Below, one piece after another: positions 34,871-47,025 of a stretch of DNA of 64,000 bases; position 1 is the stretch's first letter; every line of letters starts with the position of its first letter. The notes below the pieces were generated by a model. That model saw nothing but the letters and a program-made list of their open reading frames with translations, had not been told where the DNA came from and made no database searches. The position numbers and the translations under genes are program-made. Origin of the DNA: Biomphalaria glabrata (taxonomy: Eukaryota > Mollusca > Gastropoda > Planorbidae); contig NC_074717.1 in assembly GCF_947242115.1 (NCBI RefSeq), positions 37,437,201 to 37,501,200 of the forward strand, written 5' to 3'.

Positions 34871-36331
34871 GCTGTAAAAATTTTATTAGAAACTTGTGAA
34901 TCTAGTACTTAAAATTCAATAAATGCGAAACCTATGTTTCTTTCAATATCTGAATTATATTTTCAGGCGATATTTTAGCTAGTATGTCTGTACATCCCGA
35001 ATCACATCATATCCTCTGCTAGTATCGTATCCTAAATCCTTACTAATGATCTTCCTCGTTCTTTCTGCACGCGCTAATGTTATAAGTGTAATCTTTGTAA
35101 AACGTTCAGTTAAATCCATTATGAATTCAAATCAGTAAATCCGAGCTTTTAAGTTTCCACACTTTAAGACAAGAAAGTGCAGCCGTACCTGCAAGGTCTC
35201 CACTATTCAACACAAGGATGTGTACTTATCGTTAGGTCATAACTTGAAAGAACACTTTAACCCTTCAAACCACGTTTCTCCAGGACAGATATGTCCTTGT
35301 GATGTTGCCATTAGTATGCTTGTCGGACTTGAGCACTCCAATGGTAGAACAATACCGCAAGGATTCAACGAGCCGCGCTTCAGTTTGAACTATGCAATGT
35401 TTGCTTTGTGAAGTACGCGAGAAGACTAGCTTCTGACACCAAGATCTGCTTTTTCTCCCCATTTAAGACATGCATATAAAAAAATAAGTCAGAAAGAATG
35501 ACATTACGTTTGCAATCAGTAATCACACCATGCATGATCATTCAGTTGCTTTTTTTAGTTTGATATGTAAATAGAATGCTTGATTTAATACATTTACAAT
35601 ATGTATAAATACATTCATAACATTTTCAAATCAAGTCGATGCAATTTTGTTACAATTACATGAATGACTGAACAAGTGGTATGTATGTACTTTTGGATAG
35701 GCATTTTGGTGATTCAAAGATCGTAAGCAAACAACTGTAAACACTATAACCGTCTTGTAGGAAGTTTAGAGATATATTTAATAATCTTCAATGTTAGAGA
35801 AACATTCAAGGCTATAACTATAATAATGCAATACATATAGTATTGTTTATTATCTTTGTTAAACTATTTCTAACTAGTCCTTGTGTTGTTTCGTTTGTTC
35901 TTTAAAAGTTAACATTTCGCAATTTTGTACCACCCATTTCTCCAAGTTTGGTTTTGTTTAAATTGTATATAGAAAATTATGTACGCTTATTTAAACACGC
36001 TGTGCTGGCATATGAAGAAATGTGATAGTTTAATTATAATGTACTAGGAGAATGGATGATAATTAGAATACTATAGGGGAAATAACTGAAGATAAACATT
36101 TTTTTCTATAAACAAAATACGAGTTACATTCGCTTAGAAACAAAATCATGTACCTAATAGATAACACACACACTTATGCACAAAATTAGTACAATATTTG
36201 TCCATGTAATAATGTCTCATTCTTATAATAATGTAAATTATATATCTGAACAAGGAAAATTAAATGAAAACATAACCTTCAGTTGTAATCGATTTGCAAA
36301 GACTTGTGTGTGAGTTTCTGGTGTAATATTG
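34871..36331. other. Unassigned AT-rich DNA
   Basis: I see no gene. 35150-35470 is slightly less AT-rich and has short open frames on both strands, possibly the remains of the hAT element that starts at 34778. Confidence 0.3.
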
Positions 36332-36339
36332 AGTTAAAC

Positions 36340-38152
36340 CATGGGCGTAGCCAGGATTTTTTTCGGGGGGGGGGGGGGGGGGGGTTGGGGGGGTGGATCC
36401 CCCCCCAGCGAATTTTTTTTTTATATGTATTTATGTGTGTGTGTACATATTCTTTATTGCGTTCTGACCCTTCATTCTTTCGGAAGACATTTATTGTGCC
36501 CTAGAATAGGTTCTTCCATGAATTAGTGGGAAAATTGTAGATTCCCCGCTATTACTAGCAAGGGGGTCTGGGGGAGCGCTAGGAGCTCCCCCAGCGCGGG
36601 GCGAAGCCCCGCCGCCAAGCACTATTTCTGGTATTGAAAGCCAACAAAATGCATATTCTGAGGTATCTACACTGCATTTTCCTGCTATTAAAAAGTTTAT
36701 TTCAAAAACCTAATGTGCTATTCTTACTGACTTAGACCCTCCCGCGCCGTTCGTAGCATTTGACGTCAAGCTGTTTGCATAAAAATCTGTCACTGGTAAT
36801 GTCTGAAGCCTCTTCCCACCTGCCATGAGGACCTCAATGAATGAGTGGCGTCAAGTTGTACTAGGATATCATAGCAACTCTTCTTATGCGTAATTCATTT
36901 TGTCGGAGAACATGCCCCGCAAACCTCATGCGTCGCTCTCTCACAATCTTACTATGGGGTCGACTCCCAGTTCGGCATAGGATTTCCTTAATTTAAACCC
37001 GATCTCTATAACTGACTCCTAAAATCTGTCTTAGCCATCTTTGTTGAGCCACATTTAGTGTTTTTCAATTTCGGCAGATGACTATTCACTGCAGTTTATT
37101 AAGGGAGCCCTGCCACTGGTAAAAATGTGTAACCTCTCTTGAATACGCTCTTGGAATTAAGTGACTGTAGTTTGCTTTAGATTTTATATCGAAAAGAGAA
37201 GTTTTATCGTCAAAATCATCTAAAGGGGTTTTAAACTTTAAAAAAAACGCCATCTGTAGAAGAGGGGTTCAAACTCAAAACCCCCGATAGGATTGGCTAC
37301 GCTCAAATAATTTTAGTGTGTAATTTCCTTTTTTTTTATCTAAGAGGTCTTTTTTGGCATCAAACCCCTCTGAATGGGGATTTAAAAGCAAAACCCCTTT
37401 TGGCAACGCTCATAGCATTTTGAGTGCGTAATTTGCTTTTTTTTCTTACTCTGAAGATTTTTTTTTAGCCTCAAACCCCTCTGGCGGGGGGGGGGGGGGT
37501 TAAACTCAAAACCCCTTTGGCTACGCTCATAGATTTTAGAGTGAGTAAGTTGCTTTTATATATATTGAAGAGGTACTTTTTAACTTCAAACTCCACTGGA
37601 GGGGAGTTTAAACTCAAAACCCCTCTGACTACACTCGTAACATTTTGAGTGTATAATTTGCTTTGTTTTTATTATTAAAGAGGTATTTTTTACCTTCGAA
37701 CCCATCTGAAAAGGGGTTTAAACTCAAAACTACGCTCATAACATTTTGAGTGCGTAATTAGCTTTTTTTTTATATTGAAGAGTGGGTTTATCGTAAATTT
37801 TGGAGGGGATTTTAAAATTAAAATCTCCCTTAACTGTGCTCTTGGAATTAGGGGATTTTCGTTTGCATTTTTTTTGTTTTGTTTTATAGAAGAGGGGGAG
37901 TTAACTGCAAAAACCCCAAGTAGGGGGTTTAAAACTCAAAACCCCTGGTAGGGGTTTTTAAACTCGAACCCCCCTGGTAGGGGGTTTTAAACTCAAAACC
38001 CCATTGGTTGTGTATTAAAATCTCACCTAAAATAAACAAAATCAAAGCAAAAAACCATTCACTAAATTCCGATCCCCTTCCAAGGGGGGGGGGATTTCAT
38101 TTCGGGGGGGGGGGTTTGAACCCCAAACCCCCCCCCCCTGGCTACGCCCATG
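36340..38152. mobile_element. hAT-type element, 1.81 kb, complete ends
   Basis: Perfect 16-bp terminal inverted repeats CATGGGCGTAGCCAGG, with an exact 8-bp duplication AGTTAAAC (36332-36339, 38153-38160). Behind each end is a long G-run (36365-36390) or its C-run counterpart. From about 37190 to 37990 the interior repeats a block of about 110 bp (TTAAACTCAAAACCCC ... TTTGGCTACGCTC) about seven times. 36775-37100 on the minus strand resembles a LINE C-terminal segment (MRFAGHVLRQNE). No hAT transposase is seen. Confidence 0.9.
36545..36618. repeat. GC-rich palindromes inside the 1.81-kb hAT element
   Basis: Two adjacent hairpins: GGGGGAGCGCTAGGAGCTCCCCC-type arms at 36567-36592, then GCGGGGCGAAGCCCCGC at 36595-36611. 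Confidence 0.7.
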
Positions 38153-38160
38153 AGTTAAAC

Positions 38161-39607
38161 TATGGCGCAATACAGCCTTATTCGTATTACTGAATAGATT
38201 CTGATGTCATGACGAGGAAGTCTGTCGTAGTTGAGGTGATCAATTAGGGAGTGAACTTTGAAGTGGAGAAGGGGCGAGCGAGAGACGAGTGGCAGAAAGA
38301 TGTGTATTTTTTTTTAAGAGTGACTTCTATTTCTATCTATTTCAATTGTGCAAGATACTATTTCACATCTGTTTCAACATAACAATTAAAAGCAGTGTAT
38401 ATTCTTTTAATACAATTCCTTTTCAGTTCTGTTTAAAAAGAAGTTTGTTCAGTTTGACATTTAGAGATGAATCCTTCTACGCGGATTTAGCTTGGAGCTA
38501 CAGTCAATACGACTATTATTTAATTTGCAAATTTAGCAAACTAGAATATAATTGACATTTCAAAACAAGAAAGCCAATCTTACGAGTAATCATATCATGC
38601 CAAAACAGTATAGACTTAATTTCTATATGCAATGCTTCATCTGCAAATAAGTGGGGCTTTCTTATAATGCCTCCTATTATCTTGTAATTTTTTTCTGAAA
38701 ACTCGAAAATGGGTTAGACCTGGACAAGTATTTCGAAAACGGCTCTAGCAATTTTCCTAGAATTTTGGCAGTTTATATATATCTTTTGGGAAAAAAAGAC
38801 TACCTTATTGGGCCACACAATGAAACTCTTGTTTGAGTGTTATAATTTCTCAAAATATAATCATCTTAAAACTAAATTTAGCTCACGTCTTGAACACGGT
38901 TCACCGGGAATTCCCGCATTCGCATCAAATGTTTCTTTGTATTCAGTAAAGAGTCGAAGAAATAAAGACATACATAAACATTGTACGCACCGTCTTATGT
39001 AGTAATAATTAACTGGACTGTTAGTAGAAGAGTTTGATATATGTATACTTGTAATAATGAGGCATTACAAAAAATAAATAGCATGAAAAATAATAGACCC
39101 TATCCTATTTATGAAGAAGAAACTTTAACTTTGGTTTGCTATTCTGTTTTAATTTCGTTGCTCAAATATAGAAGCCTAGACTTTTTATTTTTTTTCCTAC
39201 TTTTTAAGAAGTTCTTGCTATAAAGGTAGTCTTAAGCTGTGTGTTTGTCTGTGGGAGAGTTCAAGGTGGACTGACCATGACCATCTTGACCTTGAGATTG
39301 TTTCTGGGGACGAAAATTCCTTTGCCTGTTATTTTCTGTAGCAAATTACTTTCTTAATGAGGGGAGAGCATGTAGTTGGGCAGAAGTTTCAGGTTTAATT
39401 AATTATTTTTGTCTCTCATCACCTAATTGTCAAAAGAAAAAAAAAGCCCAAAAACTGAAATGCTAAAATAGAAATGTAAATTATTTCAAGCTCAATTCTT
39501 TTAAAAGTACGAAGACAATGTTTTTAAGCTTATCAAGAGCAGGCGCAAAGTGTCTTTTACTTTCTATCTTCTACCTTAATAGGAAGTGCTTTCTACTTTT
39601 CTATCTT
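38161..39607. other. Unassigned AT-rich DNA
   Basis: No gene, RNA or repeat is recognised. Confidence 0.35.
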
Positions 39608-39868
39608 AGGATCGCGGTGGCTGAGTGGTTAAGCGCTTGGTTTCCGGAACCTGACGTCAAGGGTTCTAATCTTGGTGAAGGCTGGGATTTTTAGGCGAAC
39701 TGGAGTCGACCCAACTCTAATGGGTAACTGACTTTAATTGGGCAAAGTAAAGGCGGTTGGTCATTTTGCCGGCCACATGACACCCTGCTCGCTAACCGTT
39801 GGCCAGAGAAACAGATGACCTTAACATCATCTGCTCTATAGATCGCAAAGGTCTCAAAGGGGAACTTT
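39608..39868 (+). mobile_element. tRNA-derived SINE (type 1), full length
   Basis: Head CGCGGTGGCTGAGTGGTTAA, B box GGGTTCTAATCTTGG, body ending GGTCTCAAAGGGGAAC. A roughly 45-bp phrase (CTATCTTCTACCTTAATAGG...) occurs on both sides, so it landed in or next to a local duplication. Confidence 0.85.
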
Positions 39869-42112
39869 ATTTACTTTTTTTTTAAAACTATCTTCTACCT
39901 TAATAGGAAGTGTTTTCTTTTTTTCTATCTCCTTACCTAAATATGAAAATTTATATGGCTAAAAATACTTTAGGATCTAAATTGGAACCTGGGATAAGAA
40001 AAACGATATTTGAAATCATTCAAATTATTGGAGGAACGTGGAGACTCAGAGCGGAGGCTCAAAACGTTATTGAAAGACAGTTACTTACTAAATCAATTGC
40101 TCCATTAAGTCCTATAGACCTAGATCTAGTACGTTTCACAACTTACAAGTCAGAGTAGAGTAGTTCTCACCTTGACAAAGAAAGACTGCTGGAGACCAAC
40201 GACTTGTAATTGTCAACAAGAATAAGTTTTGAACTGGTTTCTGAAAACCAAAGGAGCAGCCACGGGACTTTCTATCTCTGCGAGTCAAGGGTCACACCAC
40301 GTGTTTATATATGGCTTTGACATCCAGGATGGTCCCTTCAAGACTTCTGTCACAGCGCCTTTGTCAACATTCCATTGTGCTCCATTTGATTCTTGGACAA
40401 CAGATCGCGCACATGCTCTCACATTGACTCGAAATGTTCGCGGACACAAACACACACATTAACTCAAACACACTCACACACACACTACACTCACACACAC
40501 CCCACAAAAGCTTTCATGTTTTCAATGACAGCATACCCCTCTAACCCTTATCTATTGATGGCTTGGTAATGGGGTCAAAATACCCGGATTGAAGCCAACT
40601 GATTAACATGCTCAGCATGGGTTGGCCGCCTGACATTATGACGTCAAAAAAAAAAAAAAAAAGAAAGTCGCCAGCGACCACATCAGAAGACAGAAGTTCG
40701 GATGTACAGATGAAAAGAAAATATGTATGTTAAAGTATTGAATTAAGATCAACCCAGTTGAGACAAGACCAATCTTTATAGTAGGCTTAGTAGGGTTGAG
40801 CGTCGCAACCTGTGGACAGTTTAGACCAATAGTGCACCCACCTTGTAGGTCTGATTTCACGTGTTCAGGTCTATTATAACAGTTGGTGTCGGATGAGGAA
40901 ACCAAGAAAGGAAAGTTGCTTGGTAGGGCCTCTTCGAAATGTCGGAATTTATCTCTGTTTAGTATCGTGTATGCTTGTAACTGGCACTTATTCTAAACTA
41001 AATAGGTCACTCATTCTAAACTAAATAGGTCACTCATTCTAAACTGAATAGGTCACTCATTCTAAACTAAATAGCTTATGAAGTCATTAGTTAACCACTT
41101 TTTACTATTTGGCTCATTGGTGCCTTTGAAGCTTATTTTGAGAAATATGCTTATCATTGTAACACTATGCCATTATCAACAACGTGAAATATACATGACT
41201 TAATAATTTATTAGACGAATCACGTCTTCTAGATGCACAGTTTGAGGACTTCTGTCCTGACATGTATATTTACATGTATATGTATTGAGACTTGATTACT
41301 TGATTCTATTGTCATGTTGATCCTTCAATCTTTAAGTAATTCACAGAAATAATTATCAGAACACGAATTGACTAAACAGCAAGCTTGGTAGTGAAGGGAA
41401 TGGGTTAATTGCCAAGTAAATCTGTCTAAAGCAAGAGCGATGTTTTGTAAGCGTGTAATGCTGGTTGGTAAGGCTTTCTAATTTTCTACTTAGATTCTGT
41501 CTGATCTTTACTAAGCTTTTATGAACTCACTATAACTTCAGTAAATAACAGCTGATTATAAACGGGTGGCTTGTGGTTGCAGAGTATCTACCTCGATCAA
41601 GTGTTGATCTTGTCCAGGGCCATTATTTAACTATTTCTCTCCTAACTGACGATACGAACGTTGATTCCACCAGAATGTGGTAAATAAATACAGAGAGAAA
41701 GAGTTAATACATGTTTATACCTGTAAAATATGTAGGTCACAGCTGGGGCTGCGCAACCACGGGAAATGCTGCATTTCTCATTAATCTTCGAACTCGAAGA
41801 CAAGCCTTATTATTATTATTATACCTGCTCCGAAACAATGGTAGACTTGTAAAATATATTGAACAGAAAGATTCATAAAAGTTTGTAACCTAATTATAAA
41901 TTATTAGTCTCAAAATTATGAGGTAATAATTATTTTCTGGCAAATCAGGATGGAGATTTTTCTTATTTAGATGTCAATTAGTGACTATTATGGATTTTTT
42001 TTTTATAACAAGCTCATTGTGTTCTAGTCCATTACCATCCGGAAGAAGGTATCATTAACTCCCAATGTTTCTCTTTTTCTGGGTCTAGTTTTTTCTTCTT
42101 TTTCTTTCCCAC
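39869..42112. other. Gene-free DNA with small repeats and a LINE tail
   Basis: It contains a four-copy 22-bp repeat (CATTCTAAACTAAATAGGTC, 40983-41078) and a CA-rich tract at 40445-40502. The LINE tail is listed separately. No gene is seen. Confidence 0.45.
41728..41822 (+). mobile_element. LINE 3' end
   Basis: AAATATGTAGGTCACAGCTG through CGAACTCGAAGACAAGCC and a (TTA)n tail, the same terminal block as at 34578 but shorter. Confidence 0.75.
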
Positions 42113-42114
42113 CA

Positions 42115-42918
42115 TTTTCTTCGAGGCCTAGTAGACATCACTAGGTCTGCCCCTTTCTTCGAGGCCTAGTAGAACTCACTAGGTCTGCCCCTTTCTTCGA
42201 GGCCTAGTAGACATCACTAGGTCTGCCCCTTTCTTCGAGGCCTAGTAGACATCACTAGGTCTGCCCCTTTCTTCGAGGCCTAGTAGACATCACTAGGTCT
42301 GCCCCTTTCTTCGAGGCCTAGTAGAAATCACTAGGTCTGCCCTTTCTTCGAGGCCTAGCAGACGTCACTAGGTCTGCCCGTTTCTTCGAGGCCTAGTAGA
42401 CGTCACTAGGTCTGCCCCTTTCTTCGAGGCCTAGTAGACGTCACTAGGTCTGCCCGTTTCTTCGAGGCCTAGTAGACGTCACTAGGTCTGCCCCTTTCTT
42501 CGAGGCCTAGTAGACGTCACTAGGTCTGCCCCTTTCTTCGAGGCCTAGTAGACGTCACTAGGTCTGCCCCTTTCTTCGAGGCCTAGTAGACGTCACTAGG
42601 GTCTGCCCGTTTCTTCGAGGCCTAGTAGACGTCACTAGGTCTGCCCCTTTCTTCGAGGCCTAGTAGATGTCGCTAGTTCTGCCCCTTTCTTCGAGGCCTA
42701 GTAGACGTCACTAGGTCTGCCCCTTTCTTCGAGGCCTAGTAGACGTCACTAGGTCTGTCCTTTCTTCGAGGCCTAGTAGACGTCACTAGGTCTGCCCCTT
42801 TCTTCGAGGCCTAGTAGACGTCACTAGGTCTGCCCCTTTCTTCGAGGCCTAGTAGACGTCACTAGGTCTGCCCCTTTCTTCGAGGCCTAGTAGACGTCAC
42901 TAGGTCTGCCCGTTTCTT
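42115..42918. repeat. 38-bp minisatellite, about 21 copies
   Basis: The unit is CCCCTTTCTTCGAGGCCTAG plus TAGACGTCACTAGGTCTG. CCTAGTAGACGTCACTAGG inside it is a near-palindrome centred on GACGTC. The first six units lack GACGTC (they read ACATC, AACTC or AAATC), while nearly all later ones keep it. Confidence 0.97.
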
Positions 42919-43896
42919 CCCTTTGGTTGTCAGAATATAAAGTTACAAACAGTCAACAGTAAGACGATGACAAATTGAGAAGCAATCCGGAAGCAAAAGT
43001 AAGTTGACTCTAAGGTCAAAGGGTACATCATATACAGGAGCGCTATTGACATTAACCCCTCAAGAAAGAGATTTGTACCTCTACTGGATCTAGATACTTG
43101 GTACACATTAGAAGAAGAAAACCCGTGTGTACACGCAGCACTAGTCAACAACGATGGCGATGTCGTTTTACATGGGACGGGCAGTTCAATTGGTGGATCC
43201 GAAGAGAACTAGGTAGCCTATCCAAATGGTCCAGATTCTAATCCAAGGCGATGCGCATGACTAGTAATGATTACTACAACTTAAGTCCCTGGGCCTATAT
43301 ATATATAATATGCATTTCGGGAAACGACTGGTATGCTCGTGCAGGCCGCACAAACCTTTAAACACCCTTATTCTTGAAAACTTTTAAAATTAATTTACGC
43401 ACTTGCGTTGCAAGGTACCCGCTGAACCGGTTTCGAGACTATACTAGTGGGCCCTCTTACGTAAGTACTTTTGTGTGTCAGCATATGTACAGCAAAAACA
43501 ACAACAACAAAAAGTATATTGTAAAGAAAGACAATACCTCCTTTATACAGCTTATACTTTTTTTTTCTATTTATAAGTCATAAATGTTAGATTTAAAAAA
43601 ATATTTTTACCCCTCCCAACTCAAAGAGAGAAAATCCTGGTTAACGCGCATGCTTATGATAAACCCATAGGCCTATATATATATATATATATAGTTATAT
43701 ACATGATGTAATATATATAGGACTATGATCTAGACTTGACGACGGTGGGCAGAATGTTCCCGAACATTAATTTATCCAATTTTTGAATAAATAATGCCTA
43801 AATGCGGAAATACCCGCAGACGTATGGTGTGTTCAATGTCTAGCTCTCTAGCCACATTTCAATTATTTGTTTTTATACTTTAAACAAAAATTATAC
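42919..43896. other. Unassigned DNA between two minisatellites
   Basis: Short (AT)n tracts near 43300 and 43680. No gene is seen. Confidence 0.4.
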
Positions 43897-44172
43897 AGTC
43901 CAACTAGAGTTTTCCCAGTGTGTCCAGATTTAGTTAAACTAGAGTTTTCCCAGTGTGTCCAGATACAGTCAAACTAGAGTTTTCCCAGTGTGTCCAGATA
44001 CAGTCAAACTAGAGTTTTCCCAGTGTGTCTAGATACAATCAAACTAGAGTTTTCCCAGTGTGTCCAGATACAGTCAAACTAGAGTTTTCACAGTGTATCC
44101 AGATACAGTCAAACTAGAGTTTTCCCAGTGTGTCCAGATACAGTCAAACTAGAGTTTTCCCAGTGTGTCCAG
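43897..44172. repeat. 35-bp minisatellite, eight copies
   Basis: Unit AAACTAGAGTTTTCCCAGTG plus TGTCCAGATACAGTC, nearly uniform. Confidence 0.95.
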
Positions 44173-44455
44173 CGAGCGAGTAATTCTTTTCCTTACGTTA
44201 TACATCAACTGTCAAATTTCTAGAAAAATTGTTTGAGCTGCTTTCAAAAATCACATTCACCCACCCACCTATTCTGAAAGTGTGACTAGAATAGAGGTAC
44301 TGTAAAAAGGGATTCAAATAATAAAACTTACTTTTGCATGTAATAGCCCTAGTGACAATAGTGTCATTACACTCACTTACATTTCGACATCTTACACGTA
44401 GTCTAATAGTTTCATTACACTAAATTAAATTACGAGATTACTAGTAATCTAAAAG

Positions 44456-45354
44456 CAGAGGCGTAGCTAGGAATTTTCCATAGTTTGGGGGCCCGGGGGG
44501 GGGGGGCTTGATCTCTTTGGGGTCCCCAGAATTTTTCGTAATATATAACTTTTTATGTAAAAAAAATCACTCATTTGGGGCCCCCTCAACGGTACGTGAC
44601 GTTTTGGCGACGCCGTTTTGGCGACGCCGTTTTGGCCCCGCCGTTTTGGCGACGGGACGTTTTGGCGCGAGCCGTTTTGGCGACGGGACGTTTTGGCGCG
44701 AGATATCATTTGACGATAATTTAATAAGCACGTAGCTTTTTTAAAATGAACCCTTGAATTCCAGCGACTTAGGAAAATAACCATGGTATCTATGTATACT
44801 TAACTTAAAGTCTTTTGAGAAACATGGTACATTACAGTACATTATATTTTTACTTATTATTAGCAAGTGTTTGGTATGTATAGCTTTAGATACCATACAG
44901 TCATTAAATAAACCAATGTTAATGTAAACAAATAATGGCATAAATTTTTAGTCTATCATCGTTTCATTTTGTTTTCAATTTTAAAGTAATATCTTAAAAA
45001 AATTTTTTGAAAATAAAAGTGTGCCTCTTAATAAACACACATTCACAAGCCAAAATGTTTATTAAAGAAAATGATGTGAAAAGCAAACACACATTTACAT
45101 TTAGTACGTGAAAAATATGTCTTAACAAAAACACTCATGTAAAACATAGATAAGCATAATTATTTTAAAAGAAATAATACAATAAACGTACATAATGTAT
45201 TTCGCGCCAAAACGTCCCGTCGCCAAAACGACCTTCGCGCCAAAACGGCGGCGCCAAAACGGCGGCGCCAAAACGTCCTGCTTCGCCCCTCAAGTGGGGG
45301 CCCGGGAGGATTTTCAAATTTTTCCCCACCTCCCCCACCCTGGCTACGCCACTT
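44456..45354. mobile_element. hAT-type element, outer member of a nested pair
   Basis: The left end CAGAGGCGTAGCTAGG pairs with the right end CCCTGGCTACGCCACTT. It is flanked by the exact 8-bp duplication TCTAAAAG (44448-44455, 45355-45362). Without the inner element (44590-45285) and one copy of the inner duplication it is about 195 bp, so it is a small MITE. Confidence 0.87.
44590..45285. mobile_element. hAT-type element with repeated GTTTTGGCG arms, inner member of nested pair
   Basis: An exact 8-bp duplication CCCCTCAA (44582-44589, 45286-45293) flanks it. Both ends carry several copies of CGTTTTGGCG (left, 44600-44702) and its complement CGCCAAAACG (right, 45208-45275), as long subterminal inverted repeats. 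The interior is AT-rich and non-coding. Confidence 0.85.
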
Positions 45355-45814
45355 TCTAAAAGCGTTATTACACTAAATTAAACCTCAGGGCCTATATATA
45401 TTATATTTAGACTGGACAATACGATAATACATAACTGCCTCGTACAGAGGACATCACTTGACTGACTTGACTGAACTCAAAGTCAACTTTATTCATTCTA
45501 CTTTCTGTTTTCTACGTGTCCTTTAAACGTCTTAACCCGAGGTGAACATTTCACAGGCAATGTCAACTGAGACTGGGACACCTTTGTCGGATCCAGTTGA
45601 AACAATTACTTATTACACCTAACAACATAAATACATTTAAAAATTAACCAATTAATTGTTTTGTTTGATAAAGGAAAAGGGAAATAGCCTCTACATTATT
45701 AAAAAAAATAAGTATAAGTGCGGATTTATTCCCCTTTAAAGAAGTATTTTATTTTTTAAAAGGATTTTTTAATATTTTGTTTGTAGGCCTACATGCTGGA
45801 AACACTAAAAAATT

Positions 45815-46368
45815 TACTCTCATCTTCACCATAAACGAAAGGCCGATTTCTCATCTCATCTTCACCATAAACGGAAGGCCGATTTCTCATCTTATCTTCA
45901 CCATAAACGGAAGGCCGATTTCTCATCTCATCTTCACCATAAACGGAAGGCCGATTTCTCATCTCATCTTCACCATAAACGGAAGGCCGATTTCTCATCT
46001 CATCTTCACCATAAACGGAAGGCCGATTTCTCATCTCATCTTCACCATAAACGGAAGGCCGATTTCTCATCTCATCTTCACCATAAACGGAAGGCCGATT
46101 TCTCATCTCATCTTCACCATAAACTGAAGGCCGATTTCTCATCTCATCTTCACCATAAACGGAAGGCCGATTTCTCATCTCATCTTCACCATAAACGGAA
46201 GACCGATTTCTCATCTCATCTTCACCATAAACTGAAGGCCGATTTCTCATCTCATCTTCACCATAAACTGAAGGCCGATTTCTCATCTCATCTTCACCAT
46301 AAACGGAAGGCCGATTTCTCATCTCATCTTCACCATAAACGGAAGACCGATTTCTCATCTCATCTTCG
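45815..46368. repeat. 36-bp minisatellite, about 15 copies, open in frame
   Basis: The unit encodes YGEDEMRNRPSV on the minus strand and FTINGRPISHLI on the plus strand. Because 36 is a multiple of three and no stop occurs in the unit, 194 codons are open on the minus strand (46373-45789). No splice sites or flanking coding sequence support a gene, so I annotate a repeat. Confidence 0.9.
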
Positions 46369-46424
46369 CACATGAAAAAAATGAAAATTCACCTTCCCTT
46401 ATAGGTCTATACCTTAGTCCTGTG

Positions 46425-46560
46425 ATGGGCAAACTTTTTCACAAACAGTCAAAAAGTAAAAAAAAAAAAAAAAAATTTCGCGGCCATATTTTTTTCTATC
46501 TAAACTCCAAAGAGAGAAGCGTTAAATCCATGTAGCGAAGGGCTTCCTAAGGGCCATATC
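46425..46560 (+). mobile_element. Possible hAT-type end fragment
   Basis: CCTGTGATGGGCAAACTTTTT resembles a hAT end. No partner or target duplication was found. Confidence 0.3.
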
Positions 46561-46957
46561 GAGTCGTCAATTTACTATGGGACAAGAACATTTCTTTATT
46601 AGGGATGATAACATTTGTCCACCTTGTAGTCGATTTTTTACATGTACGTGAAGCCAATGGCGCTTTTGATATTGCTAAGCCTTCTTTCAGGAAAGAAAAC
46701 CAATAGGTATGTAGTTTAACAAGCCAACACTCTGGCCTGGTAAACAAGAAGGAACTCCTCAATACTGTCACGAGACGAACGTTGAACTGCATGGTTAAGT
46801 TATTTTGTAAGACATGAATCACTCTCAAAATCATCCTTTATGAAGGTACAAAGGTAATAAAATTACCAAGAAAAGCTAAATGATCAAACGCCAAACAATG
46901 GACCGACCTTTCTCTTGATTTCATCATTTATCAAAAAAAAAAAATTAACATTTCCAT

Positions 46958-47025
46958 AGGGATTCGATCGCTCTACATTTCGAGTGGAAATACAATACTC
47001 TACACCCGTGCCACACAACACACTT
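46958..47025 (-). repeat. tRNA-derived SINE head (fifth type)
   Basis: On the minus strand GGCACGGGTGTAGAGTATTG then GAGCGATCGAATCCC are A- and B-box-like. A second copy lies at 47680-47745. Flanking DNA from 46561 to 48110 otherwise shows nothing recognisable. Confidence 0.5.

Noticed and set aside
44508-44784. Open frames of about 75-105 codons on both strands
   Set aside because: They are translations of the GTTTTGGCG subterminal repeats of the inner hAT-type element.
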